64,000 bases of DNA from Pseudomonas sp. BMS12 (GCF_001592875.1 NZ_LSOF01000009.1:179135-243134); one strand, 5' to 3'; counted from the stretch's first letter, positions 52,301 to 63,608 are shown. Numbers and translations: made by a program. The notes: generated by a model from the sequence alone, not told the origin.

Positions 52301-53437
52301 TTAACGGCGCTTGGCCATGGCTTCGATGAAGCGGTCGAACAAGGGGGCCACGTCGTGCGGGCCGGGGCTGGCTTCCGGGTGACCCTGGAAGCTGAAGGCC
52401 GCCTTGTCGGTGCGCTCGATGCCCTGCAGGGTGCCATCGAACAACGACTTGTGGGTGGCGCGCAGGTTAGCCGGCAGGCTCGTCTCATCCACGGCAAAAC
52501 CGTGGTTCTGGCTGGTGATCATCACCACGCCACTGTCGAGATCCTGCACCGGGTGGTTGGCACCGTGGTGGCCGTGGCCCATCTTCAGGGTCTTGGCACC
52601 TGAGGCCAGGGCCAGTAGCTGATGACCGAGGCAGATGCCGAACACCGGAATCTCGGTTTCGAGAATTTCCTTGATCGCAGTGATGGCGTAGTCGCACGGC
52701 TCGGGGTCGCCGGGACCGTTGGAGAGGAACACACCGTCCGGATTCAGCGCCAGCACTTCGCTGGCCGGGGTCTGCGCCGGCACCACGGTCAGGCGGCAAC
52801 CACGGGCAACCAGCATGCGCAGGATGTTGACCTTGACGCCGTAGTCATAGGCGACCACGTGATAAGGCAGCTCGCTGGCGGCGATTTCCGGATGACTGTC
52901 GTCCTTCAGATTCCACACACTGGAGCGCCACTCATAACGCTCGGTAGCGCTGACCACCTTGGCCAGGTCCATGCCCTTCAGGCCGGGGAAGCTGCGCGCC
53001 AGCTCCAGAGCCTTTTCCTCGGTAGCGTCCTCGCCAGCCAGGATGCAGCCGTTCTGCGAGCCCTTCTCGCGCAGGATGCGGGTCAGGCGGCGGGTGTCGA
53101 TGCCGGCGATGGCCACGGTACCGTTTTCTTTCAGGTACTCGTCCAGCGGCTGCTTATCACGCCAGTTGCTGGAGATCAGCGGCAGATCGCGAATGATCAG
53201 ACCGGCAGCCCACACGCGGCTGGACTCGGCGTCTTCCGGCGTGGTGCCGGTGTTGCCGATGTGCGGGTAGGTCAGGGTAACGATTTGCTGGGCATAGGAA
53301 GGATCGGTGAGGATTTCCTGATAGCCGGTCATGGCCGTGTTGAAGACGACCTCACCAATGGTATGGCCGTCGGCCCCGATGGCTTCGCCGCGGAATATGC
53401 TGCCGTCGGCAAGGGCGAGAATGGCTGGCTTAGTCAA
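52301..53437 (-). CDS. carA: Carbamoyl-phosphate synthase small subunit (glutaminase)
   Basis: A 378-residue class I glutamine amidotransferase subunit. The nucleophilic Cys lies in [15 protein letters not shown] (near residue 267), with catalytic His and Glu in the [12 protein letters not shown] region. It begins at a rare TTG (53435-53437) with GGGAGG five bases upstream; I recall an unusual start being reported for P. aeruginosa carA too. A terminator-like hairpin lies 44 bases before the start, consistent with attenuation by pyrimidines or arginine. Confidence 0.96.
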   Translation of the reverse strand: MTKPAILALADGSIFRGEAIGADGHTIGEVVFNTAMTGYQEILTDPSYAQQIVTLTYPHIGNTGTTPEDAESSRVWAAGLIIRDLPLISSNWRDKQPLDEYLKENGTVAIAGIDTRRLTRILREKGSQNGCILAGEDATEEKALELARSFPGLKGMDLAKVVSATERYEWRSSVWNLKDDSHPEIAASELPYHVVAYDYGVKVNILRMLVARGCRLTVVPAQTPASEVLALNPDGVFLSNGPGDPEPCDYAITAIKEILETEIPVFGICLGHQLLALASGAKTLKMGHGHHGANHPVQDLDSGVVMITSQNHGFAVDETSLPANLRATHKSLFDGTLQGIERTDKAAFSFQGHPEASPGPHDVAPLFDRFIEAMAKRR

Positions 53438-53480
53438 GAAGACCTCCCTTAGATCTGGAACTTGCTCAAACGCAGATTGT

Positions 53481-53521
53481 AAAAAAGCGGGGTGACGTAT
53501 TGACCGTCACCCCGCTTTTTT
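53481..53521 (-). promoter_or_regulatory. Terminator/attenuator between dapB and carA
   Basis: AAAAAAGCGGGGTGACG and CGTCACCCCGCTTTTTT form a perfect 17-bp stem with loop TATTGAC. It can end dapB or attenuate carA. Upstream on the minus strand, CCCGCTTT (53559-53566) can pair with AAAGCGGG of the 5' arm, an 8-bp competing pairing that would open the terminator. An 11-codon ORF (53571-53606, MQAVDRKGTFL) lies before it, and TTTAGTG-GACA-CACTAAA (53544-53561) is a perfect inverted repeat. Confidence 0.78.
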
Positions 53522-53622
53522 ATCTGATTCATTCTGCGTTACTTTTAGTGGACACACTAAAGCGGGAAGCTTACAGGAAAGTCCCTTTTCGGTCCACCGC
53601 CTGCATGGACCAAAAAGCTATC

Positions 53623-55564
<1,942 letters not shown>

Positions 55565-55602
55565 AAATCCTCAACACCTCTGATTCGTCGGCTCCAGACA
55601 CG

Positions 55603-55663
55603 CCAACGCGGGAGCATGCCCCCGCGTGGTCGAGCGACCGGCCGCGGCACACGCCGCGACCGG
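55603..55663 (-). repeat. Two hairpins in the dnaK-dnaJ spacer
   Basis: CCGGCCGCGGC/GCCGCGACCGG (55638-55663, one mismatch, loop ACAC) and CCAACGCGGG/CCCGCGTGG (55603-55629) are strong stems without T runs. They may lower readthrough to dnaJ or protect the dnaK mRNA 3' end. Confidence 0.65.
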
Positions 55664-55687
55664 CTGAAGGCAAGTAGTCCCGCGGGC

Positions 55688-57604
55688 TTACTTGTTGTCC
55701 TTGACCTCTTCGAACTCGGCGTCGACCACGTCGTCAGCACCATCTTTGGCAGCATCGGCTTCAGCAGCCTCGGCACCCGGCTGCGGCTGCTCGGCGTACA
55801 TCTTCTGCGCCAGCGGCGTGGTGGCCTCGGACAGGGCGTTGATCTTGGCCTCGATGGCTTCCTTGTCATCGCCCTTGAGCGCAGCTTCCAGATCGCCAAT
55901 GGCTTTCTCGATGGCAGCCTTCTCGTCAGCAGTGGCCTTGTCACCCGCCTCGGTGATCATCTTGCGGGTGGCGTGCACCAGACCGTCGCCCTGGTTGCGC
56001 ACTGCAGCCAGTTCTTCGAACTTGCGGTCTTCCTCGGCATTGGCCTCGGCGTCACGCACCATGCGCTCGATTTCCTCATCGGACAGGCCGGAGTTGGCCT
56101 TGATCACGATGGACTGAGTCTTGCCGGTGGCCTTGTCTTTGGCGCCGACGTGCAGGATGCCGTTGGCGTCGATGTCGAAGGTCACTTCGATCTGCGGAAC
56201 GCCACGCGGCGCCGGCGGGATCTCGGCCAGGTCGAACTTGCCCAGCGACTTGTTCTGCGCCGCCTGCTTGCGCTCGCCCTGCAGCACGTGGATGGTCACG
56301 GCGCTCTGGTTGTCGTCGGCGGTGGAGAACACCTGCGACTTCTTGGTCGGAATGGTGGTGTTCTTCTCGATCAGCGCGGTCATCACGCCGCCCATGGTTT
56401 CGATACCCAGGGTCAGCGGCGACACGTCGAGCAGCAGCACGTCTTTCACGTCGCCAGCCAGTACCGCGCCCTGGATGGCGGCGCCCATGGCCACGGCTTC
56501 GTCCGGGTTGACGTCCTTGCGCGCTTCCTTGCCGAAGAAGTCGGCAACGGTCTTCTGCACCAGCGGCATGCGGGTCTGACCACCGACCAGGATCACGTCG
56601 TTGATCGAACCCACGTCGATGCCCGCGTCTTTCAGTGCGATACGGCACGGCTCGATGGTGCGCTGCACCAGGTCTTCAACCAGGGCTTCGAGCTTGGAAC
56701 GGGAAATTTTCACGTTCAGGTGCTTCGGACCGCTGGCGTCGGCGGTGATGTACGGCAGGTTGACGTCGGTCGACTGGCTGGAGGACAGCTCGATCTTGGC
56801 TTTCTCGGCGGCTTCCTTCAGGCGCTGCATGGCCAGCGGGTCGCCCTTGAGGTTCATGCCGGTTTCTTTCTTGAACTCGTCGACGAGGTAGTCGATCAGG
56901 CGAATATCGAAGTCTTCACCACCGAGGAAGGTGTCACCGTTGGTGGCCAGCACTTCGAACTGGTGCTCGCCGTCGACTTCGGCGATCTCGATCACCGACA
57001 CGTCGAAGGTACCGCCACCCAGGTCATAGACGATCACGGTGTGGTCGCCCTTGGCCTTGTCCATGCCGTAAGCCAGTGCCGCAGCAGTCGGCTCGTTGAT
57101 GATGCGCTTGACGTCCAGACCGGCGATGCGACCGGCATCCTTGGTGGCCTGACGCTGGCTGTCGTTGAAGTAAGCCGGCACGGTGATCACCGCTTCGGTC
57201 ACGGTCTCGCCCAGGTAGTCCTCGGCGGTCTTCTTCATCTTCTTCAGCACTTCAGCGCTGATCTGCGGCGGTGCCATTTTCTGGCCGTTGACTTCGACCC
57301 AGGCGTCACCGTTATCGGCCTTGGCGATCTTGTACGGCACCATCTGAATGTCTTTCTGCACGACGTCTTCTTCGAAGCGACGGCCGATCAGACGCTTAAC
57401 TGCGTACAGGGTGTTGTGCGGGTTGGTCACCGCCTGGCGCTTGGCCGACTGGCCAACCAGGATCTCGCCATCGTTGGCGTAGGCGATGATGGACGGCGTG
57501 GTGCGAGCGCCTTCGGCGTTCTCGATGACCTTGACGTTGCCGTTTTCCAGAATGGAGACGCAGGAGTTGGTGGTCCCCAGGTCGATACCGATGATTTTGC
57601 CCAT
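55688..57604 (-). CDS. dnaK: Chaperone DnaK (Hsp70)
   Basis: A 638-residue Hsp70 with ATPase domain (1-385; [31 protein letters not shown]), substrate-binding domain (about 390-510) and a C-terminal lid ending [15 protein letters not shown]. The ATG at 57604 has GGAGA nine bases upstream and is preferred to the TTG at 57610. A sigma-32 promoter overlaps the grpE end, and a hairpin lies in the leader. Confidence 0.98.
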   Translation of the reverse strand: MGKIIGIDLGTTNSCVSILENGNVKVIENAEGARTTPSIIAYANDGEILVGQSAKRQAVTNPHNTLYAVKRLIGRRFEEDVVQKDIQMVPYKIAKADNGDAWVEVNGQKMAPPQISAEVLKKMKKTAEDYLGETVTEAVITVPAYFNDSQRQATKDAGRIAGLDVKRIINEPTAAALAYGMDKAKGDHTVIVYDLGGGTFDVSVIEIAEVDGEHQFEVLATNGDTFLGGEDFDIRLIDYLVDEFKKETGMNLKGDPLAMQRLKEAAEKAKIELSSSQSTDVNLPYITADASGPKHLNVKISRSKLEALVEDLVQRTIEPCRIALKDAGIDVGSINDVILVGGQTRMPLVQKTVADFFGKEARKDVNPDEAVAMGAAIQGAVLAGDVKDVLLLDVSPLTLGIETMGGVMTALIEKNTTIPTKKSQVFSTADDNQSAVTIHVLQGERKQAAQNKSLGKFDLAEIPPAPRGVPQIEVTFDIDANGILHVGAKDKATGKTQSIVIKANSGLSDEEIERMVRDAEANAEEDRKFEELAAVRNQGDGLVHATRKMITEAGDKATADEKAAIEKAIGDLEAALKGDDKEAIEAKINALSEATTPLAQKMYAEQPQPGAEAAEADAAKDGADDVVDAEFEEVKDNK

Positions 57605-57640
57605 GTTCAAATTCTCCGAAACTTGTCTTTAACTTTGAGT

Positions 57641-57666
57641 ACGCCGCGGTATTGATCACGCGGCGT
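57641..57666 (-). repeat. Hairpin in the dnaK 5' leader
   Basis: ACGCCGCG and CGCGGCGT form a perfect 8-bp stem with a 10-base loop, between the predicted dnaK transcription start (about 57684) and the ATG. There is no T run; it may affect mRNA stability or end an upstream grpE transcript weakly. Confidence 0.6.
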
Positions 57667-57690
57667 CAGCTACTGAATCGCTTGCCCTGT

Positions 57691-57718
57691 AGATGGGGGC
57701 GTTACCGACTATTTCAAG
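57691..57718 (-). promoter_or_regulatory. Sigma-32 promoter for dnaK, overlapping the grpE stop
   Basis: On the minus strand CTTGAAA (-35, 57712-57718), a 14-base spacer and CCCATCT (-10, 57691-57697) are a near-perfect heat-shock promoter (CTTGAAA-N12-14-CCCATNT). The -35 contains the grpE stop codon. Confidence 0.88.
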
Positions 57719-58283
57719 CCTGCTCGTCGATCGACGGCGGCGGCGTGGTCGGCGCCTTGCTGACCACGACCATGGCCGGGCGCAGCAGGCGGCCATTGAG
57801 CAGGTAGCCCTTCTGGAACACCTTGAGCACGGTATTGGGCTCGGCGTGGATGCTTTCTTCCATCGCCATGGCCTGATGGTGCTCAGGATTGAACGGCGTG
57901 CCGTGCGCGTCGATCGCCTCCAGCTGGTAACGCTTGAGGGTGTCATGGAACAGCTTGAGAGTAAGCTCCATACCTTCGCGCATGGCCTTGCTTGCCTCAT
58001 CGGCAGCACTGGTCAGTTCCAGGCCACGCTCCAGGCTGTCGACCACCGGCAGCAGGTCGTTGGCGAACTTTTCCAGGGCGAACTTGTGCGCCTTCTCCAC
58101 ATCCTGCTCGGCGCGGCGGCGCACATTCTGCAGGTCGGCGGCCATGCGCAGGGACTGATCCTGGGCAGCAGCCAGTTGTTCTTCAAGGCTCTGTACGCGA
58201 GCGCCCAGATCGGTCTCAGCGTTCGCCTCGGGGGCCTGGTTGTCTTCGGCCTGCGCCGTATCCAGGGTCTGTTCGTCAGCCAT
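57714..58283 (-). CDS. grpE: Nucleotide exchange factor GrpE
   Basis: A 189-residue GrpE that releases ADP from DnaK. A long helix (about 28-85) is followed by a helical bundle and a beta wing ([16 protein letters not shown]), and a [20 protein letters not shown] end. GGAGG sits five bases before the ATG. It is driven by a sigma-32 promoter and followed by dnaK. Confidence 0.96.
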   Translation of the reverse strand: MADEQTLDTAQAEDNQAPEANAETDLGARVQSLEEQLAAAQDQSLRMAADLQNVRRRAEQDVEKAHKFALEKFANDLLPVVDSLERGLELTSAADEASKAMREGMELTLKLFHDTLKRYQLEAIDAHGTPFNPEHHQAMAMEESIHAEPNTVLKVFQKGYLLNGRLLRPAMVVVSKAPTTPPPSIDEQA

Positions 58284-58336
58284 CGGGTCCTCCTGTGAAT
58301 GCGACAGCGGGTCATGGCCCGCGCTTCTGGCCTCCT

Positions 58337-58364
58337 ATATGGGGCCCGTCCGCAGGGTTTCAAG
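58337..58364 (-). promoter_or_regulatory. Sigma-32 promoter for grpE
   Basis: On the minus strand CTTGAAA (58358-58364), a 14-base spacer and CCCATAT (58337-58343) match the heat-shock consensus. The predicted start near 58330 gives a 46-nt leader. It is divergent from, and close to, the recN promoter. Confidence 0.9.
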
Positions 58365-58390
58365 GGTTATTGCCGACGCCGAACAAAACA

Positions 58391-58406
58391 CTGTATAAAT
58401 ACCCAG
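58391..58406 (+). promoter_or_regulatory. LexA box at the recN promoter
   Basis: CTGTATAAATACCCAG keeps the CTG-N10-CAG frame of the LexA site, 25 bases before the recN start. TATAAAT inside it, with TTGCCG 18 bases upstream (58370-58375), is a plausible promoter that LexA would cover. SOS control of recN is established in E. coli. Confidence 0.78.
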
Positions 58407-58431
58407 CACAAACTTTCTGGGAGCGCTCACC

Positions 58432-60105
58432 ATGCTGGTGCACCTGTCGGTCAACAACTACGCCATCGTCGAACACCTGGATCTGGAACTGCAGCGCGGC
58501 ATGAGCGTGATCACCGGCGAAACCGGCGCCGGCAAGTCGATCATGCTCGACGCCCTCGGCCTGGCCCTGGGCGACCGCGCCGACAGTGGCGTGGTGCGTC
58601 CAGGCGCGGACAAGGCGGACATCCTCGCCAGCTTCGACCTGGGCGACATCGCCGAGGCGCGCACATGGCTCGCCGAGCGCGACCTGGACAACGACGGCCC
58701 GTGCATTCTGCGTCGCGTCATCACCAGCGAAGGCCGCTCGCGCGGCTACATCAACGGTACGCCCTGCCCGCTGGGCGACCTCAAGGCCCTGGGCGAGCTG
58801 CTGATCGACATCCACAGTCAGCACGAGCATCAGTCGCTGCTCAAACCCGACACTCACCGGCGCCTGCTCGACGAGTACGCTGGCAGCCAGGAACTGGCTC
58901 GCCAGGTACAGCTGGCCGCCCAGCGCTGGCGCCAGACCCGCCAGGAGCTGCAGCGCCTGTCCTCGAGCGGCGACGAACAGCGCGCCCGCCACCAGTTGCT
59001 CAGCTACCAGCTGGAAGAGCTGGACAACCTGGCGCTCGGCGACAACGAACTGGAACAGCTGGAGCAGGAACACAAGACCCTGAGCAACGCCGAGCAACTG
59101 CTCGGCGCCTGCCGCCAGGTACTCGACCTGTGCAGTGAGAGTGACGCCGGCAATGTGCTGTCAGCCCTGACCGCCAGCCTCAACCGTCTCACCGCCTTCA
59201 GCGGCCAGCCCGGCGCGCTGAGCGAAGCCACCAGCCTGCTGGCCAGTGCCCAGATACAGGTAGAGGAAGCGGTGGGCGAGCTGAACCGCTTCATCGACCA
59301 CTTCGACGCCGACCCGCAGCGCCAACAGTTCCTGGAAGAGCGCCTGGACGCCATCTACAGCCTGGCGCGCAAACACCGCGTACAGCCCTTCGAACTGACC
59401 GAACTGCAGCAGCGATTGTTCGAAGAACTGGAAGGCCTGAACGCCGACGACGAGGCCGTGGAGCGCCTCGGCGAAGAGCTGGCCTCCTACGCTCGGCACT
59501 ACCAGGAAAAAGCCAGTGAACTGAGCATCCTGCGCCAACAGGCAGCCAGCCGCCTGGCCGAAGCGGTACAAGTGGAGATGCAGACCCTGGGCATGCCCGG
59601 CGGCCGTTTCAGTATCGAACTGCAGGCCGGCGGCAGCGACGAACCGCAACCGCATGGCCTGGAGCAGGTGGAGTTCCTGGTCAGCGCCAACCCCGGCCAG
59701 CCGCTGAGATCGCTGGCCAAGGTTGCCTCCGGTGGCGAGCTGTCGCGTATCAGCCTGGCCATCCAGGTCATCACCGCGCAGACCTCGCGGGTACCGACCC
59801 TGGTGTTCGACGAAGTCGACGTCGGCATCGGTGGCCCTACCGCCGAAGTGGTCGGCCAGTTGCTGCGCCGCCTGGGCGAGCGCGGCCAGGTGCTGACCGT
59901 GACCCATTTGCCGCAGGTCGCCGCCCAGGGCCACAACCACCTGTTCGTGCACAAGCAGCGCGGCAGCGACGAAACCCGCACCGCCGTAGCCAACCTGGAC
60001 ACTGCACAGCGGGTCGAGGAAGTGGCACGCATGCTGGGCGGCGTCGACCTCACAGACGAATCCCTGCAGCATGCCCGCAAGATGGTGACCAGCGTCCAGG
60101 GCTGA
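58432..60105 (+). CDS. recN: DNA repair protein RecN
   Basis: A 557-residue SMC-like ATPase of double-strand break repair. The N-terminal Walker A GETGAGKSIMLDALG is near residue 29. Coiled-coil arms follow (about 150-365). The C-terminal ABC signature ASGGELSRISLAIQ (near 430) and Walker B TLVFDEVDVGIGG complete the head. It starts 25 bases after a LexA box and ends at a bidirectional terminator shared with fur. Confidence 0.96.
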   Translation: MLVHLSVNNYAIVEHLDLELQRGMSVITGETGAGKSIMLDALGLALGDRADSGVVRPGADKADILASFDLGDIAEARTWLAERDLDNDGPCILRRVITSEGRSRGYINGTPCPLGDLKALGELLIDIHSQHEHQSLLKPDTHRRLLDEYAGSQELARQVQLAAQRWRQTRQELQRLSSSGDEQRARHQLLSYQLEELDNLALGDNELEQLEQEHKTLSNAEQLLGACRQVLDLCSESDAGNVLSALTASLNRLTAFSGQPGALSEATSLLASAQIQVEEAVGELNRFIDHFDADPQRQQFLEERLDAIYSLARKHRVQPFELTELQQRLFEELEGLNADDEAVERLGEELASYARHYQEKASELSILRQQAASRLAEAVQVEMQTLGMPGGRFSIELQAGGSDEPQPHGLEQVEFLVSANPGQPLRSLAKVASGGELSRISLAIQVITAQTSRVPTLVFDEVDVGIGGPTAEVVGQLLRRLGERGQVLTVTHLPQVAAQGHNHLFVHKQRGSDETRTAVANLDTAQRVEEVARMLGGVDLTDESLQHARKMVTSVQG

Positions 60106-60119
60106 AAACACAGGCACAA

Positions 60120-60145
60120 AAAAGGCGCCTCGCGAGGCGCCTTTT
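60120..60145. terminator. Bidirectional terminator between recN and fur
   Basis: AAAAGGCGCCTCG directly followed by its complement makes a perfect 26-base palindrome with A and T runs on the two sides, serving the convergent recN and fur genes. Confidence 0.92.
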
Positions 60146-60163
60146 CATGACTTCACAGTGCGC

Positions 60164-60574
60164 TTACTTCTTCTTGCGCACGTAGAGCACCAGATTATGG
60201 TCAACCAACTCGTAACCGTGTTGCTTGACGATATCTTTCTGCAGCTTCTCGATTTCCGGATCGAAGAACTCGATCACTTCGCCACTGTCCACGCAAACCA
60301 TATGGTCGTGATGGCCGCCATCGGCCAGCTCGAACACGGCATGGCCACCGTCGAAGTTGTGGCGCTCGACCAAGCCGGCTGCCTCGAACTGGGTCAGTAC
60401 GCGGTAGACGGTGGCCAGGCCAACATCCTCGCCCGCTTCCATCAGGGCCTTGTACACATCTTCAGCGCTCATGTGACGCTGGCCGGAAGTGGCCGAGTCA
60501 AGCATCTGCAGGATTTTCACGCGCGGCAGAGTGACCTTGAGGCCGGCTTTGCGCAGTTCGTTGTTTTCAACCAT
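60164..60574 (-). CDS. fur: Ferric uptake regulator
   Basis: A 136-residue iron-sensing repressor. The winged helix covers about 1-82 with LPRVKILQ and [18 protein letters not shown]. The metal-binding HHDH cluster lies at 88-91 ([10 protein letters not shown]). Only one Cys (Cys94) is seen, so the C-terminal zinc pairs of other Fur proteins are absent, as in P. aeruginosa Fur. It is divergent from bamE, the conserved Pseudomonas pair. It probably represses the phu locus at the start of the window. Confidence 0.97.
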   Translation of the reverse strand: MVENNELRKAGLKVTLPRVKILQMLDSATSGQRHMSAEDVYKALMEAGEDVGLATVYRVLTQFEAAGLVERHNFDGGHAVFELADGGHHDHMVCVDSGEVIEFFDPEIEKLQKDIVKQHGYELVDHNLVLYVRKKK

Positions 60575-60671
60575 GGTCAGCTTTCTCGTGGTTGCTGCTT
60601 TCGCAGCTCCCGTTTATGCGGGTATGATCGGGGTTTATTTGCCCAGCCAAGATAGTGGAAGTCACCCACCG

Positions 60672-61187
60672 ATGCAAAACACCAAGCTCCTGCTGCCCAG
60701 CCTCACGCTAGTGGGTCTGTTCGCACTCGCCGGCTGTTCGTTTCCCGGGGTCTACAAGATCGACATTCAGCAGGGCAATGTCGTGACGCAAGACATGATA
60801 GACCAGTTGAAGCCTGGAATGACCCAGCGCCAAGTGCGCTTCATCATGGGCAACCCGCTGATCACCGACACCTTCCATGCCAAGCGCTGGGACTACCTGT
60901 ACAGCATCCAGCCAGGTGGCCGGCAGCGCTACCAGGAGCGCATCGCCCTGATGTTCGACGCCAACGACCAGTTGATCGGTCTCGGTGGCGACTTCATGCC
61001 GGGCGTCAGCCGCGATCAGGAAATTCTCGGCGAAGGCGCGGACAGCACCGTGACCACTCCGCCATCGCAGGAAGTGGAACAACCTGCCAAGCCAGGCTCG
61101 CTGCTGGAACAGATCCAGCGTGAAGTCGATGCGGCAGAGCCCGTGGCAGTTCCGATTCCGGAGCCGCTGGACCCGCAGCCGCAGTAA
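60672..61187 (+). CDS. bamE: Outer-membrane assembly lipoprotein BamE (OmlA)
   Basis: A 171-residue lipoprotein. The lipobox LAGC puts the lipidated Cys at 22. The SmpA/OmlA domain (about 30-115) has [18 protein letters not shown], and the disordered acidic/Pro-rich tail ends DPQPQ. It stabilises BamD-BamA in outer-membrane protein insertion. The start at 60672 gives the signal peptide; upstream open frame lies in the fur promoter region. TATGAT at 60623-60628 is a possible -10. Confidence 0.95.
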   Translation: MQNTKLLLPSLTLVGLFALAGCSFPGVYKIDIQQGNVVTQDMIDQLKPGMTQRQVRFIMGNPLITDTFHAKRWDYLYSIQPGGRQRYQERIALMFDANDQLIGLGGDFMPGVSRDQEILGEGADSTVTTPPSQEVEQPAKPGSLLEQIQREVDAAEPVAVPIPEPLDPQPQ

Positions 61188-61196
61188 GCAGCACAC

Positions 61197-61227
61197 AAAA
61201 AACCCGGCCTAGGCCGGGTTTTCTTTT
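61197..61227. terminator. Bidirectional terminator between bamE and rnfH
   Basis: AACCCGGCCTAGGCCGGGTT (61201-61220) is a 20-base palindrome flanked by A residues on the left and TTCTTTT on the right, between the convergent genes. Confidence 0.9.
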
Positions 61228-61242
61228 CCCAGACGGCTACAC

Positions 61243-61563
61243 CTATTCTTCGGCCTGAGCCGCCTTGGCCTGCGCGGCCTTGGCTGCACGCTGCTTGCGC
61301 ACTTCCTTCGGATCGGCAATCAGCGGCCGGTAGATCTCCACCCGTTCACCGTCCTCAAGCAGACGCTCCTCGGGCTTCGGCACGGCCTTGCCGAAGATAC
61401 CGAGCGGCGCGGCCTGCAGATCCAGACCAGGAAAGTGCGCATCCAGCCCCGAACGCAGTGCGGCATCACGCACCGTGCTACCGGCCGGTAGGCTGAGGCG
61501 CAGCAGTTTCTGCTTGTCGGCCAGGGCGTAGACCACCTCGACCACGATATTAGGCTTATCCAT
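61243..61563 (-). CDS. RnfH-family ubiquitin-like-fold protein
   Basis: A 106-residue beta-grasp protein, [18 protein letters not shown], with GSTVRDAALRSG and LLEDGERVEIYRPLIADPKE typical of UPF0125/RnfH, and an Ala/Lys-rich tail. It overlaps the end of ratA by 8 bp, the ratA-rnfH toxin/antitoxin-like neighbourhood of E. coli (where the toxin role is disputed). Function here is not known. Confidence 0.93.
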   Translation of the reverse strand: MDKPNIVVEVVYALADKQKLLRLSLPAGSTVRDAALRSGLDAHFPGLDLQAAPLGIFGKAVPKPEERLLEDGERVEIYRPLIADPKEVRKQRAAKAAQAKAAQAEE

Positions 61564-61990
61564 AGAGTTGCTTGGCTCTCTGGCAGAAGGCATCGACCAT
61601 GGTGTTGGCTGCCTGGGTGAACAGTGGCCCCAGCGTAGCCCGAACCAGCGGGCCGGCGTAATCGAAGGTCAGATCCAGGCTGATCTTGCAGGCTTTGTCA
61701 CCCAGGGCCTTGAACTCCCAGAGCCCCTGCAACTGACTGAAAGGGCCTTCCTCCAGCTGCATCTCGATGGCCTGTCCAGGCACCAGGCTGTTGCGAGTCA
61801 TGAAGCGCTGGCTGATGTTGCCCTTGGCCACGGTCAGGCTGGCGCGCATCTGGCTTTCACTGACCTCCAGCACCTCGGAAGCCGAGCACCACGGCAGGAA
61901 CTGCGGGTAACTGGCCACATCGTTGACCAGATCGTAGAGGGCCTGCGCCGGGTAGGGCAGCAGCGCCGAGCGTTGGATTCGCGTGCTCAT
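61556..61990 (-). CDS. ratA: RatA-type START/polyketide-cyclase domain protein
   Basis: A 144-residue single START-like domain. It has [17 protein letters not shown] near residue 19, which is the family hallmark, and a C-terminal helix [18 protein letters not shown]. coli RatA was reported to block 70S assembly; related Coq10 proteins bind quinones. Which applies here cannot be told. It is divergent from smpB and overlaps rnfH. Confidence 0.93.
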   Translation of the reverse strand: MSTRIQRSALLPYPAQALYDLVNDVASYPQFLPWCSASEVLEVSESQMRASLTVAKGNISQRFMTRNSLVPGQAIEMQLEEGPFSQLQGLWEFKALGDKACKISLDLTFDYAGPLVRATLGPLFTQAANTMVDAFCQRAKQLYG

Positions 61991-62105
61991 CAGCCTTCAT
62001 TTCCACAACTGCAGCGCCGCCCAGGCGGACGCAAAGAAGCGCGCATTGTGCGGAATTCGACCTGCCCCCTCAAGCGCAGCTGTCGCCAGCATCGTGCCGA
62101 CTCCC

Positions 62106-62111
62106 TATAAT
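62106..62111 (+). promoter_or_regulatory. -10 box directly before smpB
   Basis: A perfect TATAAT ends 9 bases before the smpB ATG, so transcription would begin about 2-4 bases from the start codon. No Shine-Dalgarno fits in between. A -35 is not convincing. This suggests a leaderless or nearly leaderless mRNA. Confidence 0.6.
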
Positions 62112-62120
62112 GCGCGCCCT

Positions 62121-62612
62121 ATGGCTAAACAGAAGAAACATCCCTCCGGGACCATCGCGCTGAACAAGAAGGCGCTGCACGACTACTTCATCGAGCACAA
62201 GTTCGAGGCAGGCCTGGTCCTGTCCGGCTGGGAAGTGAAGAGCCTGCGCGCCGGCAAGGCACAGCTGGTCGACAGCTACGTGCTGCTGAAAGATGACGAA
62301 GCCTGGCTGATGGGTTGCCACATCACCCCGCTGACCACCGCCAGCACCCACGTCATCGCCGATCCGACCCGCACCCGCAAGCTGCTGCTGAACAAGCGAG
62401 AGCTGGACAAGCTGTTCGGCTCCGTGCAGCAGAAGGGCTACACCTGCGTCGCGCTGTCGATCTACTGGAAAGCCCACCTGATCAAGTGCGAGATCGCCCT
62501 GGCCAAGGGCAAGAAGGATTTCGACAAGCGCCATACCGAGAAAGAGCGCGATGCCGACCGCGAAGTCCAGCGTGCCATGCGCACCAAGGGCAAGGGCAGC
62601 AACGACGACTGA
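62121..62612 (+). CDS. smpB: SsrA (tmRNA)-binding protein SmpB
   Basis: A 163-residue partner of tmRNA in trans-translation. The OB-fold starts [18 protein letters not shown] with [24 protein letters not shown]. The basic C-terminal tail [21 protein letters not shown] reads the empty mRNA channel. The start at 62121 agrees with other Pseudomonas SmpB. The ssrA gene itself is not in the window. Confidence 0.96.
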   Translation: MAKQKKHPSGTIALNKKALHDYFIEHKFEAGLVLSGWEVKSLRAGKAQLVDSYVLLKDDEAWLMGCHITPLTTASTHVIADPTRTRKLLLNKRELDKLFGSVQQKGYTCVALSIYWKAHLIKCEIALAKGKKDFDKRHTEKERDADREVQRAMRTKGKGSNDD

Positions 62613-62650
62613 GGAATCGCCAGCCAGACGGCGAGTTTCCGAACAACATG

Positions 62651-62672
62651 AAGGGCGCCTCGGCGCCCTTTG
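62651..62672. terminator. Terminator after smpB, facing lldR
   Basis: AAGGGCGC-CTCG-GCGCCCTT is an 8-bp stem with a 4-base loop, followed by TGTTGTG on plus. It lies 38 bases after smpB, between the convergent smpB and lldR. Confidence 0.8.
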
Positions 62673-62681
62673 TTGTGCCTG

Positions 62682-63446
62682 CTAGAGACCCCGACGCTGC
62701 GCCCGAGCCAGGCGTTTAACCTCCTGCTGGGCCTCGTCGAGCACTTCCTGCACATAGTCGATGTGGCGACTGGAGCAGTCCCGCGCCTCTTCCGCGCGTC
62801 GTTCGATGATCGCCTCGAACAACGCCCGATGCTGCTCGCGCAGGCGCTCGCGCGTCTCGCCACGCTGCAGGTACATACCGCCGATGTTGGTCACCACGTT
62901 GTGCTTGAGCAGGTCGAACAGGCCACGGATGGTGTGCAGCAGCACGGCGTTGTGGCTGGCCTCGGCGATGGCCAGATGGAAGCGCGCATCGGCGGCGCCC
63001 TCTTCGACCCGCGTCGCCTTGCTGCCCTCTGCATAACAGGCCTGCAGGCTCTCGTAGGCGCTGCGCAAGCGCTCATGATCCACCGGCGTGGCCCGCAGCG
63101 CAGCGTAGTAGGCGCAGGAACCCTCCAGGGTATGGCGGAACTCCAGCAGGTCGCGCTGGGCGTCCGGATTATCTTCCAGCAGCTGCAGCAACGGGTCGCT
63201 GAAAGTCGAGCCCAGCTGCGCCGCCACATAGTTGCCACCGCCCTGACGACTGACCAGCAGCCCGCGCGCCACCAGCTTCTGAATCGCCTCGCGCAACGAG
63301 GGGCGTGACACGCCGAAGCGCTCGGCCAACTGACGCTCGGCGGGCAGCCGCTCGCCGGCCTTGAGGGTGCCCTCGAGGATCATCGCCTCCAGCTGGCTGA
63401 CGATGTCGTCCGACAGACGGCGCTGTCGTATCTGCCCCACTTCCAT
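62682..63446 (-). CDS. lldR: FadR/FCD-type repressor, LldR-like (lactate-responsive)
   Basis: A 254-residue GntR-superfamily regulator. The winged helix (about 10-75) has AERFGVSRPSLREAIQKL, and the C-terminal FCD helical ligand domain (about 95-235) has metal-site histidines. The start at 63446 (MEVGQIRQRR) has GGAG seven bases upstream; 63458 is an alternative. It is divergent from a lactate permease gene with an LldR-type palindrome between, which supports control of lactate use. Confidence 0.88.
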   Translation of the reverse strand: MEVGQIRQRRLSDDIVSQLEAMILEGTLKAGERLPAERQLAERFGVSRPSLREAIQKLVARGLLVSRQGGGNYVAAQLGSTFSDPLLQLLEDNPDAQRDLLEFRHTLEGSCAYYAALRATPVDHERLRSAYESLQACYAEGSKATRVEEGAADARFHLAIAEASHNAVLLHTIRGLFDLLKHNVVTNIGGMYLQRGETRERLREQHRALFEAIIERRAEEARDCSSRHIDYVQEVLDEAQQEVKRLARAQRRGL

Positions 63447-63608
63447 AACCCGCTCCATTGACCTCGCGACCGGCTCGGCGCCGGCTCCTGGCGGCAAGCC
63501 TATCCGCCTCCCCCGGTACCAGCAAGACGAGGCCCTGCGACCAAAGTCGAAGGCGCGGAAATTGACAGCGGCCGAGCCCGACTCTTACCCTGAGCCCCAC
63601 ACTTTGTA

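Noticed and set aside
61243..61990. ratA-rnfH considered as a toxin-antitoxin module
   Set aside because: Both are widespread core proteins, and the toxin-antitoxin interpretation is disputed; the gene order alone is not evidence.
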